DNA from: Arthrobotrys musiformis
Taxonomy: Eukaryota; Ascomycota; Orbiliomycetes; Orbiliales; Orbiliaceae
Direction: 5' to 3'
Assembly (NCBI GenBank): GCA_036971715.1
Contig: JAVHJL010000004.1
Span: 558,001-622,000, forward strand
Length of the DNA: 64,000 nucleotides
Below the pieces are notes generated by a model. The model ran no database searches and was not told the origin of the DNA. It was given only the letters and a program-made list of their open reading frames with translations. Both the position numbers and the translations under genes were made by a program. Below are positions 12,349-23,292 of the stretch, one piece after another; the first letter of the stretch is position 1, and every line of letters starts with the position of its first letter.

Positions 12349-15300
12349 ATTCCTGTACTTTACGCAGGTATATCTATACTCAACCCTACTCTTTAGATGA
12401 GTTTAAAAGTTTGGGGGGGCGGTAAATAGTATATGTACGGAAGATAAAAGAGCTTCGAGTTGAGGTTGAAGCTTTAGAGGGCAACAACTTAGGCCTTAGA
12501 GATGTCAGGAAGCTAGTGGTAAATCTGATGAGGATTTTTCTCGAACCCGAACCTAGACCTTGAGGGATGAGGATATGAAAAACCACTTTGAAAAGAGGAT
12601 GGAAGACCTGAAGTTTTACCAGACCTTATATACTATTTTCTCACCCACCATCACAACTAGTATACGAATCCTACGTTGCTAATATTCTCTTCTCTATTCA
12701 GAGATTCGCCTAGGACGTGCCCCGCTTCACGAGCTCAAAATTTTGGCAGCATATCTTGGAATACTATTCAAGTACCCATTGGAGGAGCTCCTATCGATAT
12801 CTATCAAGCCGTGGGGAAGCCTACTACAAAACCTACCCGAGTGATTCTGCCGTGTCATTTTCGAGCTACAGCACGAAGGTTTGGACATGTAGGATCATGC
12901 ACTATCAAAGAAATCAAGTTATGAAGATATTAAGACGGGATCAAGAACAAAACTGCAGGTTCTTACATTCCATCAGCCTCGAGCGCTCATGCACATGCGC
13001 AAGATCGATCCTCGTCATCGCGAGGAGCGAAGTGGGTATATGGACCTCGACGTGACATACATGCATAACTACATACCTGAAACGACGGTGTAGTTAGTAC
13101 ATTCCAAGCCCCGCGGCCCCGCCGTATATTATATACACATGTATGTACATGTGTACACCAGACATCGTATTGGCCATCGGCATGATTCAGGTCTATCGGA
13201 TGCACAAAATATTTCAAACAGTTTCGACCTACTGTACAGCTTATAGATAAATACATGTGAGTATATTGCACAAATATGCGACAATAGCTTGCTTAGCTTA
13301 GTCGATAGGTTTAGCTTATGGCAAAAAATGTCAGTGCGATCTCTCCCTTTTTTCTGTCTCTCGAAAGGTTTCAGGCAACTTTTAAATTTCCAATGCATCG
13401 GGTACCCGGGTATTGTTGCACAAATGGCCCAGGCGCAGACCAAGTCTCCACTTTCGATCGATCTATATGTCGCGGAATTAACATGCACCCGCGCACTTTT
13501 GCTCCGCAAGTTGAGTTAGGCAAAAAGCCGGAAAAACTTCCCATCGCTCGTGAAGATGTGGTGGAATATTCAAATCGGGAAGTATACCTGATAAAGACGG
13601 TTAGACCGCGTTGGAAATTTTCGAAAACCCGGCGAGCAACGCAAGAATGCGCGGTTGCAGTACCATCTCTGCCATCTCATATGCAGGATTCGGCCCTTTT
13701 TGGCATTCGTGGATGTGATTACAACTCTAGGAGGCTAAAATTTATTGTTAGGGCTGATTGATTTCGCTTTTAGTATCCGTTATTATTTAAACACGCTTTA
13801 CGAAGGGAAGATGAATGAATTTATAATTTTTGATCGAGGATAGATCTACGAAGCCAACGGCTTGATCTCGCAGCGTGCCGTCTATATATATAGTCAATAC
13901 TCGAATATACGTTGACAATTAATTTCGAAATGTACTCGAGAAGCTTATATAATTATCAGAGTTGCAAGTTTAGATGCTCGAAGATCGTGTATACCAAGAA
14001 CAAGATGTATAATATACAGGCGGCTGGCGGTAAAGTGGACCCAGCCTACCAGTATCGAGCCTCTGCAACTACTCGGCTTAACTACCCCCTTCAAATTAAT
14101 TCCATTTCCATACATAAAAAGAAATATCTGTAGGTAAGCCAAGATACTTGCTGTGTACTTATTTCCCGAACTAAAATAAATATAATAGTGGGAAAAGGTG
14201 CAACGAATTGATTTATAATTAGCGCAAACAAGTTACTCGACTTTTTATGACCTTAAAGACCTATGTAGCCCTAAATGCCTAGAAAAATGGCCCGAAATGA
14301 GCCGATTCGATAGTACAATGTACAGGTATTCGGGCGTGTATGCCTAAATGCGCCAATTCTTCTTAGTCTAGAACTAGTATTCTAGAATCCTAAACAAATG
14401 CCCAAGTCAGACCTGCAGAGGATTCACCTCCTCCGCGGAGAACTAGGACACTATGCATATAGCCTCTACGACAGTTCCGCCTGGCGGATACCGTATACCG
14501 GCGAAGAACAATTCCGAGCCCCGAGGTTTCTAGCCAATCCTCGCGCAGAGTTGTAGAGCTATCAAAACCATTGTCATTGCAAAGACATACCTTTCGAAGC
14601 TTCAGACCCCGAGATTCCAAGATTCCAAATAAGGCCTCAAGTGCCAATAGAAACCTCCCACATAGTTAAAAAAAAAAAAACCTTCATACTCCTCGCGTAA
14701 TTACACACCTAGACCCGTCCCAGCAGTCTGGTTCACGAACAATGAAAAAAACGCTAAACGTCCACAATTACCCGGAAGAGGTAGAGTTAGATGCACAACC
14801 AGAAAAAAAAAAAAGCTCCTCTAGTACATTTTAAATATTTGCAAAAACGATAGCGAGAAAACCTTACTCGACGCCATTGAACTTCGCTTAAAACCTCCCC
14901 TTCAACGGACCCGCATCCCATAGCTCCTTCTCACGTGTGCACGTGTGGGGGTACACGTGGATCCACTTGTTTTAGGGCACGTGGTACGTACACAGTTTAC
15001 ATGGCGCAATACTGAGGGGTAGAAAGAAAAAAAAAAAAGGGTAGGCCTCGCGGGCCTTTTTTCTTCCATGGATCCAGCATGACGTGCATGGTACTAGTAG
15101 TTTAGACTGAGACCTCTTATGCATGAGAAGTATCGTTTCTTTGGGTAATGTTGACGAGGTGGAGATCAAGTCCAACGTAGGGTTTTTGAAGTTGCTCGAC
15201 GTCACCCACAAAAAAAAAAAAAAAAAGGTCAGGGACCTGTTTTTTTAGGGAAAGTGCGTGTGATCAATTTGATTGAGGTGAGAGGCGCTCGTGTGCATTG

Positions 15301-15651
15301 GTTTTTCTATCTTGTGTACAAAGGAAATCTTTCAAAGGGGCGGGTGTGGGTAAGAAGACGACAAAAATGTGATATCGCAATAATGAAATGGAATACCCAG
15401 CAAAAATATGATTTTTATATGACGAGAATAATAATCATTGCTCCCGGGGATATAATGCTCAACTCGTATACGTACAGACATCACAATAAAAACAGACATA
15501 ATAACCTTTCATGATCAAAACACTTAAAAAGAAAAAAGTATAAAAGCAAAATGCCCCCTTCCCATACAAATGTTGCCACCCGTATACGTACGCACCGCAT
15601 AGCTCGCCACAGTCCGCCAGAACTACCTCCCGAAATACATATCGAAATATA
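12349..15651. other. 3.3-kb intergenic region
   Basis: No complete gene is visible. Several 60-150 codon frames (for example 13318-13761 plus and 14390-14647 minus) have no splice partners or recognised domains. The region includes AT-rich stretches near 13.8-14.3 kb, several A runs (around 14.67, 14.8, 15.02 and 15.21 kb) and the CACGTG cluster listed separately. Confidence 0.4.
14932..14983. promoter_or_regulatory. Cluster of four CACGTG palindromes
   Basis: The palindrome CACGTG occurs at 14932-14937, 14940-14945, 14954-14959 and 14978-14983, four copies in 52 bp. CACGTG is the core site of fungal bHLH factors such as Cbf1, Pho4 and SREBP-type regulators. No supported gene starts nearby, so the target is unknown; a promoter of an undetected transcript is one option. 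Confidence 0.5.
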
Positions 15652-16303
15652 TCATCTCTCTGTCTCTCTCCACCTATCCGGACCTACTTCCTCCGCTACA
15701 CTGCTCGCGGGTAATCCGATAAGTCTTTGTACGAAATGTGACGTTCCGGCTTCGACTATCTCCTCGATTTCTAGCGTGACGATGCAATCGGCGACCCAGT
15801 CCTGGCATCGTTTTAACCCGTCCATGGGTACGGGTTCCGTGGACATGATCCGTTTCGCGTGTCTTCGGTGTCCTACTGATATTGTGGCAACGGTAACACA
15901 GCCTATTTATTCCCACCAAGCAAGTTTTTGAAAAAAACATGGATTCTCCCCAGTTAGTAAATGTTTCCCGTCAAAACTTCATAAAAAAACCTCTTGCTCC
16001 CCCCAATTAACCGTAACGAAAGCATTGATGTATGAGATAGTGAAAGGTGACAGAAAAATGGAGAAAGGGGGGGGGCGTGGGGGACAGATATCGAATTCAC
16101 CAACCTTCCGAACTCTTATCCAGTATCTCAACCCCGGTCCTCTTATCGAATTGATACCACAGCCTATCCCGATCCACTAACAGTACCTGGAACAGATCCC
16201 CATGAATCTCCCCTTCTCGATGTAACGCAAGAGCCCAATGTGACCGATTGTTCGGGTCCGTACCCGGGCCGTAAATGACGATGGAAAGTTGGTAATTCGA
16301 CAT
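15652..16303 (-). CDS. Small fungal protein with HWAL and CQDW motifs (149 aa)
   Basis: Two exons on the minus strand, 16105-16303 and 15652-15902, separated by a 202-bp intron (GTTGGT donor, AAATAG acceptor). Joining restores a glycine codon and gives SSEGCVTVATIS. A GTGAAT donor five bases downstream would break the frame. The protein is compact and soluble, with SHWALAL at 21-27 (His22) and RCQDWVADC at 98-106 (Cys99). The order His then Cys, with HW and C-Q/N-x-W, matches what is seen in permuted papain-like folds (NlpC/P60-LRAT type) and in small fungal families such as DUF6914. I infer a possible cysteine-hydrolase-like fold but cannot show activity. The antisense 126-codon frame at 15551-15931 is treated as a shadow. 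Confidence 0.65.
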
Positions 16304-17682
16304 ATTCCGCGAGATCGTGAACGATATATATATCTATATATATCTACACCTGGGGGTTGTATTATAAAACCCGCCCTTTTTTTTCGGGGAGGTGGTCTCG
16401 AAGATCCAAAAAAAAAAATAGAGTTATAGGTAGGAGGTGAGCGAGCGGACGAGCGAAGGGGGTGGAGCTCTATCGGGGAAGGCGTCGGGGAGAGCGAGAC
16501 CCTTTTTCGGATTCTCTCTTTCTGTCTTGACTCTCTTTCCTTTGTCGCTGTTTAGGATACCCCCGCAACGTTAACGGTATAACAGTATACTATACACTGA
16601 TCCCCGCCAATATGCGGGGTGTGTGTGTGAATTCTATCAACAACGTTCTGCAACGCAAGTGCGTGGGGATATGTTTGGTTTGTGGGTAACGTTTGATTCA
16701 ACGTTGGGTTAAAACGGCGAGAGCTCGGGGCGCGGGAGATATAAAAATATGATATAGCAGATAGATTACCGGTGGGGAGGAACGGGTAGGTAGATATAGC
16801 TGTTTTTTCACTGTGGAGTGTCGTCGTCGTCGCAGGGTCGCAGACGAAGATTGAAAGGTGGCAATGTCATGCTAAGGGAACTAATAGCTTAGCTTTGGGA
16901 ACGGCCGTTGGTTGTCGAAAGGAAAGGGCGATAGTGCCACGTGATTCGAGACGTATACGTACACTTCCAACGGGCTAGTTGGAGTGTTTGTCGGGCCTAA
17001 AATGCATCGTGCCCCGCTCTCAAATTGCTGGAAAGGTAACATGAAGGACAGGGGAGGACAAAGACACGCCCCTTGGCTACTCTTATCTGTCGCTTTTAAA
17101 GTCTGGCCATTCGGATATAGACCGCTCATGCATAGCACCGTTTTCGGTGACCAGGTTGGATATCTGCAAAAGACTGAATATCCAGTTCAGAATATAATAA
17201 CCCTGGCGCTCTTGGCGCTGTGGCGATAGAATATTGCATGGTCCAGTTGGCAAGTCGGCAGTCATGGGGTTTGCTGCATCTTCTTGGGGCTAAATATCCT
17301 GATTCACGAGGCGGGGGTACATGGGATGTAAAATCCTGTAAAATCGAATTCGAGTGCTGGGTTCAATCAACAATGCAGGATTAGAATCTAGGGCATAACG
17401 GCGTTTATTACCGAAAGAGAAAGAAAGAAAGAAAGAAAGAGAAAACGGCCGGAAGACGCCAATGCATAAAAATGTAGTAAAAAGAAACAATGAAAGGCTG
17501 AGAGGAAAAAGAATTAAAGTCGGGGAGTATATTACAGGAATGCCAGTTCGCCAAAAAATACCCATACCTTCGCTGCAGTGAAGCGTTAAAAAAAGTTTCT
17601 AAAAGCTGTAATCCGAGACCCTTTCTTCGCGAGAACGTCCCTCTATAGTCTTTATTATCTCGGATGGTTTGGATGGACATGT
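16304..17682. other. 1.4-kb intergenic region
   Basis: No supported gene. It holds the upstream region of the 15652-16303 gene, with a G-rich stretch near 16.07 kb just inside that gene's intron side and TATATA runs near 16.33 kb, and a GAAA-type microsatellite near 17.42 kb just beyond the 3' end of ISA1. Confidence 0.4.
17413..17444. repeat. GAAA microsatellite
   Basis: A tract of tandem GAAA units with minor interruptions lies just 3' of the ISA1 gene. Length polymorphism between strains would be expected. Confidence 0.7.
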
Positions 17683-18573
17683 TTAATTTTTCTGTCCGTG
17701 AACCATGAAAGATTCCCCACAGCCGCATTCCTCCTCTGTAAATGACTCGGGTCAGTAAACTCTTCAAAAAAAAAAAAAAAAGATAGCTTAACTACGAATG
17801 GAGTACTAACTTATGTTCGGATTGTTGAAGACAAATCGTGCACTTAGCCGGTCTTCCACCCAATCCATCTCGCTCCCAATTATGCTGAACAGCGCCTTGC
17901 TATCGATATAAACCTTCACACCTTCCTGTTCTACCACTTCGTCGAACTTCCCTGGAGACTCGATATACTCCAAATGATATGCCAGGCCGCTACAACCCTT
18001 ATTCTTCACGCCAACTCTAATCAACTTTGGAGGTGTTTGTTGAGTCAATGATCGGATGTGATCAACGGCAAGCGGTGTTAGCGTCATTGCAGCCTTTCGC
18101 GGTCGGAGTTTGCGGGGAGCCGGAGCTGGGGCTGGGGCTGGGGCTGCTGTCGTAGCAGTTGTGGTGGTGGTAGCAGTGGCAGCAGTTTGAGGTGGTGGCG
18201 ACGTCTGTGTGACTTTCGACCCCAGCGATGCAGTGACCTTAGCCGAGGTAGGTGCTGCCGGAGGTGCTGCAAGTGTCTGAGGAGCCGACCGGCTGTGGTC
18301 TACAGGTAGCGTAGTAAACGGAGGACGTTTCCCATCCAAACTTCTCCTTGTGAGCTCGCTTTTAGATGCATCTTTATGCCGAGGAGGTGCCGAATCCATA
18401 CCCGGCATGGCCAGCGTTTCCGGCCGGTATGGGGTAGCTGTTTGGAGGGACCTCCGAAGGCATGATGCACAAATCGAGGGCGATAGATACGGTGAAGTCG
18501 GTCTATAACGGGGTTTGACAGAGGGCGCTAGCACCCGTCGGCTTGTGGACATCAATGTTCGAGGCAGAGACAT
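17683..18573 (-). CDS. ISA1: Mitochondrial A-type iron-sulfur assembly protein ISA1 (271 aa)
   Basis: Two exons on the minus strand, 17811-18573 and 17683-17735, with a 75-bp intron (GTTAGT donor, TACAG acceptor). The second exon supplies the essential KEECGCGESF end. ISA1 (ISCA1-like) works with ISA2 and IBA57 to make 4Fe-4S clusters in the mitochondrial matrix. The A-type domain spans about residues 162-265. Its three cluster ligands are visible: Cys194 in GCSGLAYH, and Cys258 and Cys260 in CGCG. The N terminus is Arg/Ser-rich, consistent with a presequence. Between presequence and domain there is an unusually long Pro/Ala/Thr linker (about 50-160) with poly-Thr/Ala and alternating Ala-Pro, encoded by a GGGGCT-type repeat. 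The ATG at 18573 (MSLPRTLMSTSRR) is preferred over an upstream in-frame start, which would add 52 residues unlike a targeting signal. Confidence 0.93.
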
Positions 18574-19158
18574 GGCTGAAGATTTCGGATTGAGACCGAG
18601 GATGAAATATCGCTGATTGAGGGGAAGGCAGTGCGTTGTATATATCTCTAACTGCTCTTTACAGTCGAAGAACGAGCGAGAGGCTGAAGCGCAATCGAAA
18701 AGGTATCGCCACCAGTCGAAGAAAGTCAACAGCTATGCGATTGGAAGGTTGAAGTTGAGGTTGGGAAAGGGCCAGAGAATGAAGGCAGAATTGTCGGGTA
18801 AAAGCTTCTGACAAATCCGACGCCGCTAAGAATGACGCCGCCAAGACTTTGTCGTCCTCGCTGGCCAATCAGAAGTGACGCATTAAAATCCCACAATTCC
18901 AACACATCCCTCTCACTGTTACACACACGAATCTTTCGAATTCAAGTGGTTTACTCCAGACCTGCACGCCAGTATAGTCCTCATAGCAGTCTACTAGAAT
19001 AGATAAGTAGACTTTGAACCGGACTACTCTATGAGAGTTTGTATGCCATGGTGGCGATGTAGATTTCTATATTTTTTGTGATTGAATATTTACACTTATA
19101 AGACCTGCCTCCTCGATCTTTCATTCGCTATTCGGCTCATATACGTATATACATTGAT

Positions 19159-19737
19159 CTAAAGACACTGCCAGTAATACGGATTCAACACCGAGCAAGT
19201 CACAGGCGGCTCACAGCTCGTCGGTCCCTAGCCAAATTTTACTCAAATCAGCAATTCCGATCCAATCCCCTAAGCTAACAAAAAGAAAAGTGAGAATACG
19301 CACCACATGTGAAACCCCACCGCACTTCCCCCACTTCGTCTGCAACGGCCAAGTAGTAGTCGTAATCGCCGGCGTTGTAGTAGCGGTAGTCGTGCTCGTA
19401 GCAGTCGGCGACATGGAAAGTGGAACACACTGGTGAAGATAGGTATTCGGTTTCGTACACCACGATCCGGATTCGCAGATGGTTTTGGTCCATGGGGTTG
19501 TCGGGGCGCCATCACCTCCGCACTGTAATTCAAGCACCAAAACAATGGCTTGTTAGTGATAGCTCTTAACACACGTTGGTCCCAGAATATCGGGCAGTGT
19601 GGACTTACGACGCCCCAGAGGGTTTGGACGTTTGGTGGAAGTGAGGCTGTGGTTGTACGAGTCGTCGTGGGTGTTTGTGATGATACCAATGGTATGGAGA
19701 TGAGTAAATAGATAGAGAGAGACAATTTGGATAACAT
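19159..19737 (-). CDS. Secreted protein with two CBM1 cellulose-binding modules (138 aa)
   Basis: Three exons on the minus strand: 19609-19737, 19304-19522 and 19159-19227, all phase-0 junctions, with introns of 86 and 76 bp. Residues 1-20 are a signal peptide (hydrophobic core LSIYLLISIPLV, likely cut before QTPTTT). A short Thr-rich spacer leads to the first fungal-type cellulose-binding module (about 38-78; TLWGVCGGDG...SWCTK...HQC) with four cysteines. A Thr-rich linker (about 82-102) joins it to the second module (about 105-138; KWGKCGG...GPTSCEPPVTC...YYWQCL). CBM1 modules bind crystalline cellulose or chitin through an aromatic face. There is no catalytic domain, so this is a binding-only or targeting protein. 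Each intron cuts inside a CBM1, which is why no single open frame shows a whole module. Final exon length and the in-frame TAG fit a complete protein. Confidence 0.88.
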
Positions 19738-20937
19738 TATGGCAATAGTTCTTTAAACAACTTTGGGTAGGACCTTTCACTCGAAGATTAGTTACTAGCT
19801 GTGATGGATATAGACAAATATATCGGTACCCATTGTCGACATATGCATTCCGACACCCTTCTTATATATAGTGCTAGAGCAGTAGTATATTAGAGATTGC
19901 GAGCCAAGTATCTATCCGCCAATTGAACATGAACTGTATATCTCTCTCATTAAAACATCACCAACGACGTCAAAAGAGTATGATCCCGTAAACCCCCAAA
20001 CAAGCTTTCTTAGCCTCAATCTACCCTGCAATCTACATCAAAGACAAGCTTCAGCTGCCCCCTTTGTTACGTCTGGGAACAAGACCAGCCCCAGCTAGTT
20101 TTGCGACGTTATAACGTTAACCAATTGCACAAAAGAAATTTGCCCTTTTGGCAAACCTGAAAAAGATCCCTACACATGCATAACACCCTTTCGCACACAA
20201 AGCCATTCGGGTTTTCAATCCTGTGTAACCGATCGCGGCTAAATGTCCACTGCAGACATGAACAAGGCGTCGCCTATGAAAAAGACTCGCCGCAGGAGGT
20301 CCGTTTCATGAAACATGCAGGTTGACCAAGTCAACTACGGTACTTGCGAATCAGATAATTCTGCTACCCTGGGCAGCATGCAGTGTTTTCAAAGACGATA
20401 ATTTGGAATTGTGCACCTTAGTCAGCTCTCGCGGAAAGTTCCGTACATTTCATAAGAATGAGTAAGAATCAGAATCCTTGGACGCGGTCGAGTTAATTAG
20501 CCATATCTCCATTGAAATATTCGGTGTAATATCTGGTACAGTGGTATTGATTATCTCGCATCGGGATCTTGTTCCTCAAATTACGGATTGGGAGGTTACA
20601 CAAGATTCCCCCCAAACAACCTCACTTAGTTCTCTACGTTTAGTAGCCTCGGATCTCCGGCCCACCGGGATATAGCCTTGAAGTCTCTAAGTCGACAATT
20701 AGCATTGAGAAGTATCCAAGATTATCTATCAAGTAGCGCTGAATATCGAAGCCGCGCCGTAGCCAACGCTAATATCCAATTCCCCCAAAAACGCCTTCCA
20801 CAAGAAAATATCAAAAAGAAATCCTATAGTACAACCCGGACCACCCTGGGCGAGGCTGGGAACGAGACCACTAAAACCCAAACTGAATGAACATCCTCAT
20901 CCACCACATGAGCCCTGCCGATGGACAAAAGCGGCCC
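19738..20937. other. 1.2-kb intergenic region
   Basis: No supported gene. It contains the promoter of the CBM1 protein, including TATATATA near 19.86 kb, and lies beyond the 3' end of the Dsc3 gene. Two short plus-strand frames near 20.5-20.9 kb have no recognisable content. Confidence 0.4.
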
Positions 20938-22020
20938 TCAGCTCGCACTCCCCAACTTCAACAGCCCGAACACACAGTTCATCAACAACCCAGCAATAAC
21001 CGCCAACTGCCTCTTCGAATTCCCCAGCGTCCCTTCCTCCCTCAACATCCACACAATACACAGCGGCCAAAAGAACCCCCACATGACCCCAATAAGCGTA
21101 TCCTCCAACCCACCACCCTCGGTGTTTACAGCCGTATCCCCCGTCTCGGCTTCATTAGTAGCAGACTCATCGATCCATCGCTCCTCCAATGCCAACGCAT
21201 GCCGTCTAGACTCCTCGTCTAGTAATGAGAATCCCAATCCGCTGGTGGCGTTAACATCGACGGTTCCATCGATAGATGTGGTATTAGTATTATTAAGTAA
21301 CGTCCCATGGAACTGGCTTCGTAACGCCGCGATGTCGGACTCGGTAAAACCGGCGTTTAGGAGGCGGTCGAAGCCTTGCGGTGCAGGGAGGGTGGAAGGG
21401 TGATGAATCGCCTGCGACTCGGTTTCTGCTTCTTCCGCCAAATCTTCGTCTGTGAGCTCATCTCCTATGCTGCAGTGGACGTATACGCCCGTCGTCGTAG
21501 CAGGTGTAGTAGTTGTTGTTTTTGTATCCTTTGCGTCCGTGGAGTCGTCATCTTCGGGGTCTGGACGGATTACTTCCTTCCCCTTTCTAGACGTAGGTTT
21601 TGGAGGCGGCGGCGGTGGTGGTTTTTTCTCCCTCTTTGGAGGGGGGAAGGCTGTCGTGGATGGTAATCTAGATACTCCCAGGGCCTGACCGATATTGGCT
21701 TTATCGCCGAGCACCTTCCCACCGTAAATAAGCCGCAATCTACGACGACCGGTTTCGACAGGTAATGAGGTTCGGATCAATCGTTTTAGAGTAGATATAT
21801 TTGTAGAATACGGCGCTTGTATGGCGAGCGAGAGGTCGGGAAGGGACGATGAAGCGAATCTGATGGTGATTGAAACGGGGGTTTCGGGCGGAGCTGTTGA
21901 GGCAGCGGGGGCAGAAGGCCGTGAAGATGATGCGGAGGTCGAGCCGGTATCATAGGCCGGGCGCGAGGAGCCGTGCAGCGGGAGAAGAGGCTCTCGCGCG
22001 GGATCTCGCGAGGAACTCAT
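20938..22020 (-). CDS. dsc3: DSC E3 ubiquitin ligase complex subunit 3 (360 aa)
   Basis: A single-exon gene on the minus strand. Dsc3 is a membrane subunit of the Golgi DSC ubiquitin ligase, which marks membrane substrates and, in many fungi, controls cleavage of SREBP. A ubiquitin-like domain covers about residues 49-112 (VSITIRFAS...LRLIYGGKVLGD). A Pro-rich and acidic linker follows, then the conserved FDRLLNAGFTESDIAALRSQF-type segment, and two C-terminal transmembrane helices (about 309-328 and 337-355). This is the DUF2407 N- and C-terminal arrangement. The ATG at 22020 (MSSSRDPAREPLL) is preferred. An in-frame ATG at 22128 would add 36 basic, Cys/Ser-rich residues not expected in the family. 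Confidence in the family is high from domain order and tail topology. Confidence 0.9.
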   Translation of the reverse strand: MSSSRDPAREPLLPLHGSSRPAYDTGSTSASSSRPSAPAASTAPPETPVSITIRFASSSLPDLSLAIQAPYSTNISTLKRLIRTSLPVETGRRRLRLIYGGKVLGDKANIGQALGVSRLPSTTAFPPPKREKKPPPPPPPKPTSRKGKEVIRPDPEDDDSTDAKDTKTTTTTPATTTGVYVHCSIGDELTDEDLAEEAETESQAIHHPSTLPAPQGFDRLLNAGFTESDIAALRSQFHGTLLNNTNTTSIDGTVDVNATSGLGFSLLDEESRRHALALEERWIDESATNEAETGDTAVNTEGGGLEDTLIGVMWGFFWPLCIVWMLREEGTLGNSKRQLAVIAGLLMNCVFGLLKLGSAS

Positions 22021-22153
22021 CGTGGTGATGTTGCATGATGATGATGTTTTGGTACAGCTCGCTCGCTTGCACTTGACATCGGAGCTGGCTCGCTTGGCTT
22101 TGGCCACCAGCTGTTCCAACACCCGCAACGCGCATATTATCTTATCTATCCCT

Positions 22154-22210
22154 TGATGCTGGTGTCGATGTTGATGTTGATGGTGATGTCGATGTCGATG
22201 TTGACGTTGA
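22154..22210. repeat. GATGTT/GATGTC hexamer minisatellite
   Basis: Imperfect tandem hexamers of the GATGTT/GATGTC/GATGGT type lie between the divergent ends of dsc3 and the NFU1 gene, within the probable dsc3 leader or promoter. The run is directly visible; a function is not implied. Confidence 0.65.
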
Positions 22211-22300
22211 TTAGATGTAAATAGTATATACAGTCCGAGCGAATGGTTCCCATTTTACGCCTCAATCACGATAAAGTACAAATACACGTACAGACGGCGT

Positions 22301-23292
22301 CTACGGGGCAGCATCGATCCCGTGGGGCCCACTGCTCTTAGGGACAGCATCAGCACCCTTCAGCTTCGCCAAATTCGCCTCAAACCGTTCGAACTCCCTC
22401 TGCGCGATCTCCTCCTCCTGGTCCAGAACCTGCGTCACCCCCTTGACCTCCTCGATATAATGCATCAACATCGATTCGATCCCGTTCTTCAGCGTGACGG
22501 TCGACGAGTCGCAGGTTCGGCAGGCGCCGCGCAGTTTCAACAGTACGTGGCCTTCGTCCGTGAAGCCGCGGTACTCAATGTCGCCGCCGTCTTTGAAACC
22601 CAGTCAGCATTTCTCCATTTTCAACATATTTTTAATACATGTTTTACTTGAAAGGTTTGGGTTCACGAACCTTCCTGAATAGCCGGTCGTATCCTCGTAT
22701 CCAACAACTCCTTGATCATACTAACAACCTCACTATCCCCCTCCCGCGCCTTGGTATCCTCATTCTCCACAACCTCCCCCTGAACAACCGGCTCTCCATT
22801 ATTCAAATACTCCGTGATCAATGCAAAAACCTCAGGCTTCAAAAGATGCCATAGCGAATCCGGCGCCTTGTTTACAGTTATGAAGTCCGGGCCGTAGAAC
22901 ACCGATGTCACACCGTCGAGTTGGAATAACGACCGTGCCAGCGGGGAATTGGTCGCCTGGCGGCCCGAGGTGTATTCTATGCTTGATGCGTTTGGGGGGA
23001 GGACTGGCAGCCCAGGAATGAATTTTAGAGCATCCGGGTTCGGCGTGGGTTCGGTTTGAATGAAGAGTGTTCTGCGAGACGCAATTATGAAGGGCTTCGT
23101 GGAGACGAGGGAGGGGCGTTTATGCGGGGTTATTAGAGGTTTCGGCGGGGCTGTTGTGAAGAGACGTTTTCCGCCACCACCCCGGGTTATGGCTGATGAT
23201 ATCGACGACGGTATCGATGATGCCGATGCTACTATTGTTGTGCGGCGGGGCAGTTGGCGGAGTATAAACGGGGATCTAGCGGCGGAGGCCAT
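22301..23292 (-). CDS. NFU1: Mitochondrial NifU-like Fe-S protein NFU1 (303 aa)
   Basis: Two exons on the minus strand, 22671-23292 and 22301-22590, with an 80-bp intron (GTTCGT donor, TCAAAG acceptor) that splits an aspartate codon. NFU1 acts late in mitochondrial Fe-S biogenesis, delivering 4Fe-4S clusters to enzymes such as lipoyl synthase and aconitase. Residues 1-70 are an Arg/Ser-rich targeting sequence. An Nfu N-terminal domain starts at [15 protein letters not shown] (about 76) and runs to about 165. The NifU C-terminal domain (about 190-270) contains GGDIEYRGF and the cluster-binding CRTC motif (Cys231, Cys234) followed by TLKNGIE. A charged tail extends about 30 residues beyond the domain. 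All key residues are present. The gene is divergent-free: both neighbours are also on the minus strand. Confidence 0.95.

Noticed and set aside
13318..13761. 147-codon plus-strand frame
   Set aside because: No recognisable domain or partner exons; the frame overlaps competing minus-strand frames.
15551..15931. 126-codon plus-strand frame
   Set aside because: It is antisense to the second exon of the HWAL/CQDW protein, whose splice signals and motifs are stronger.
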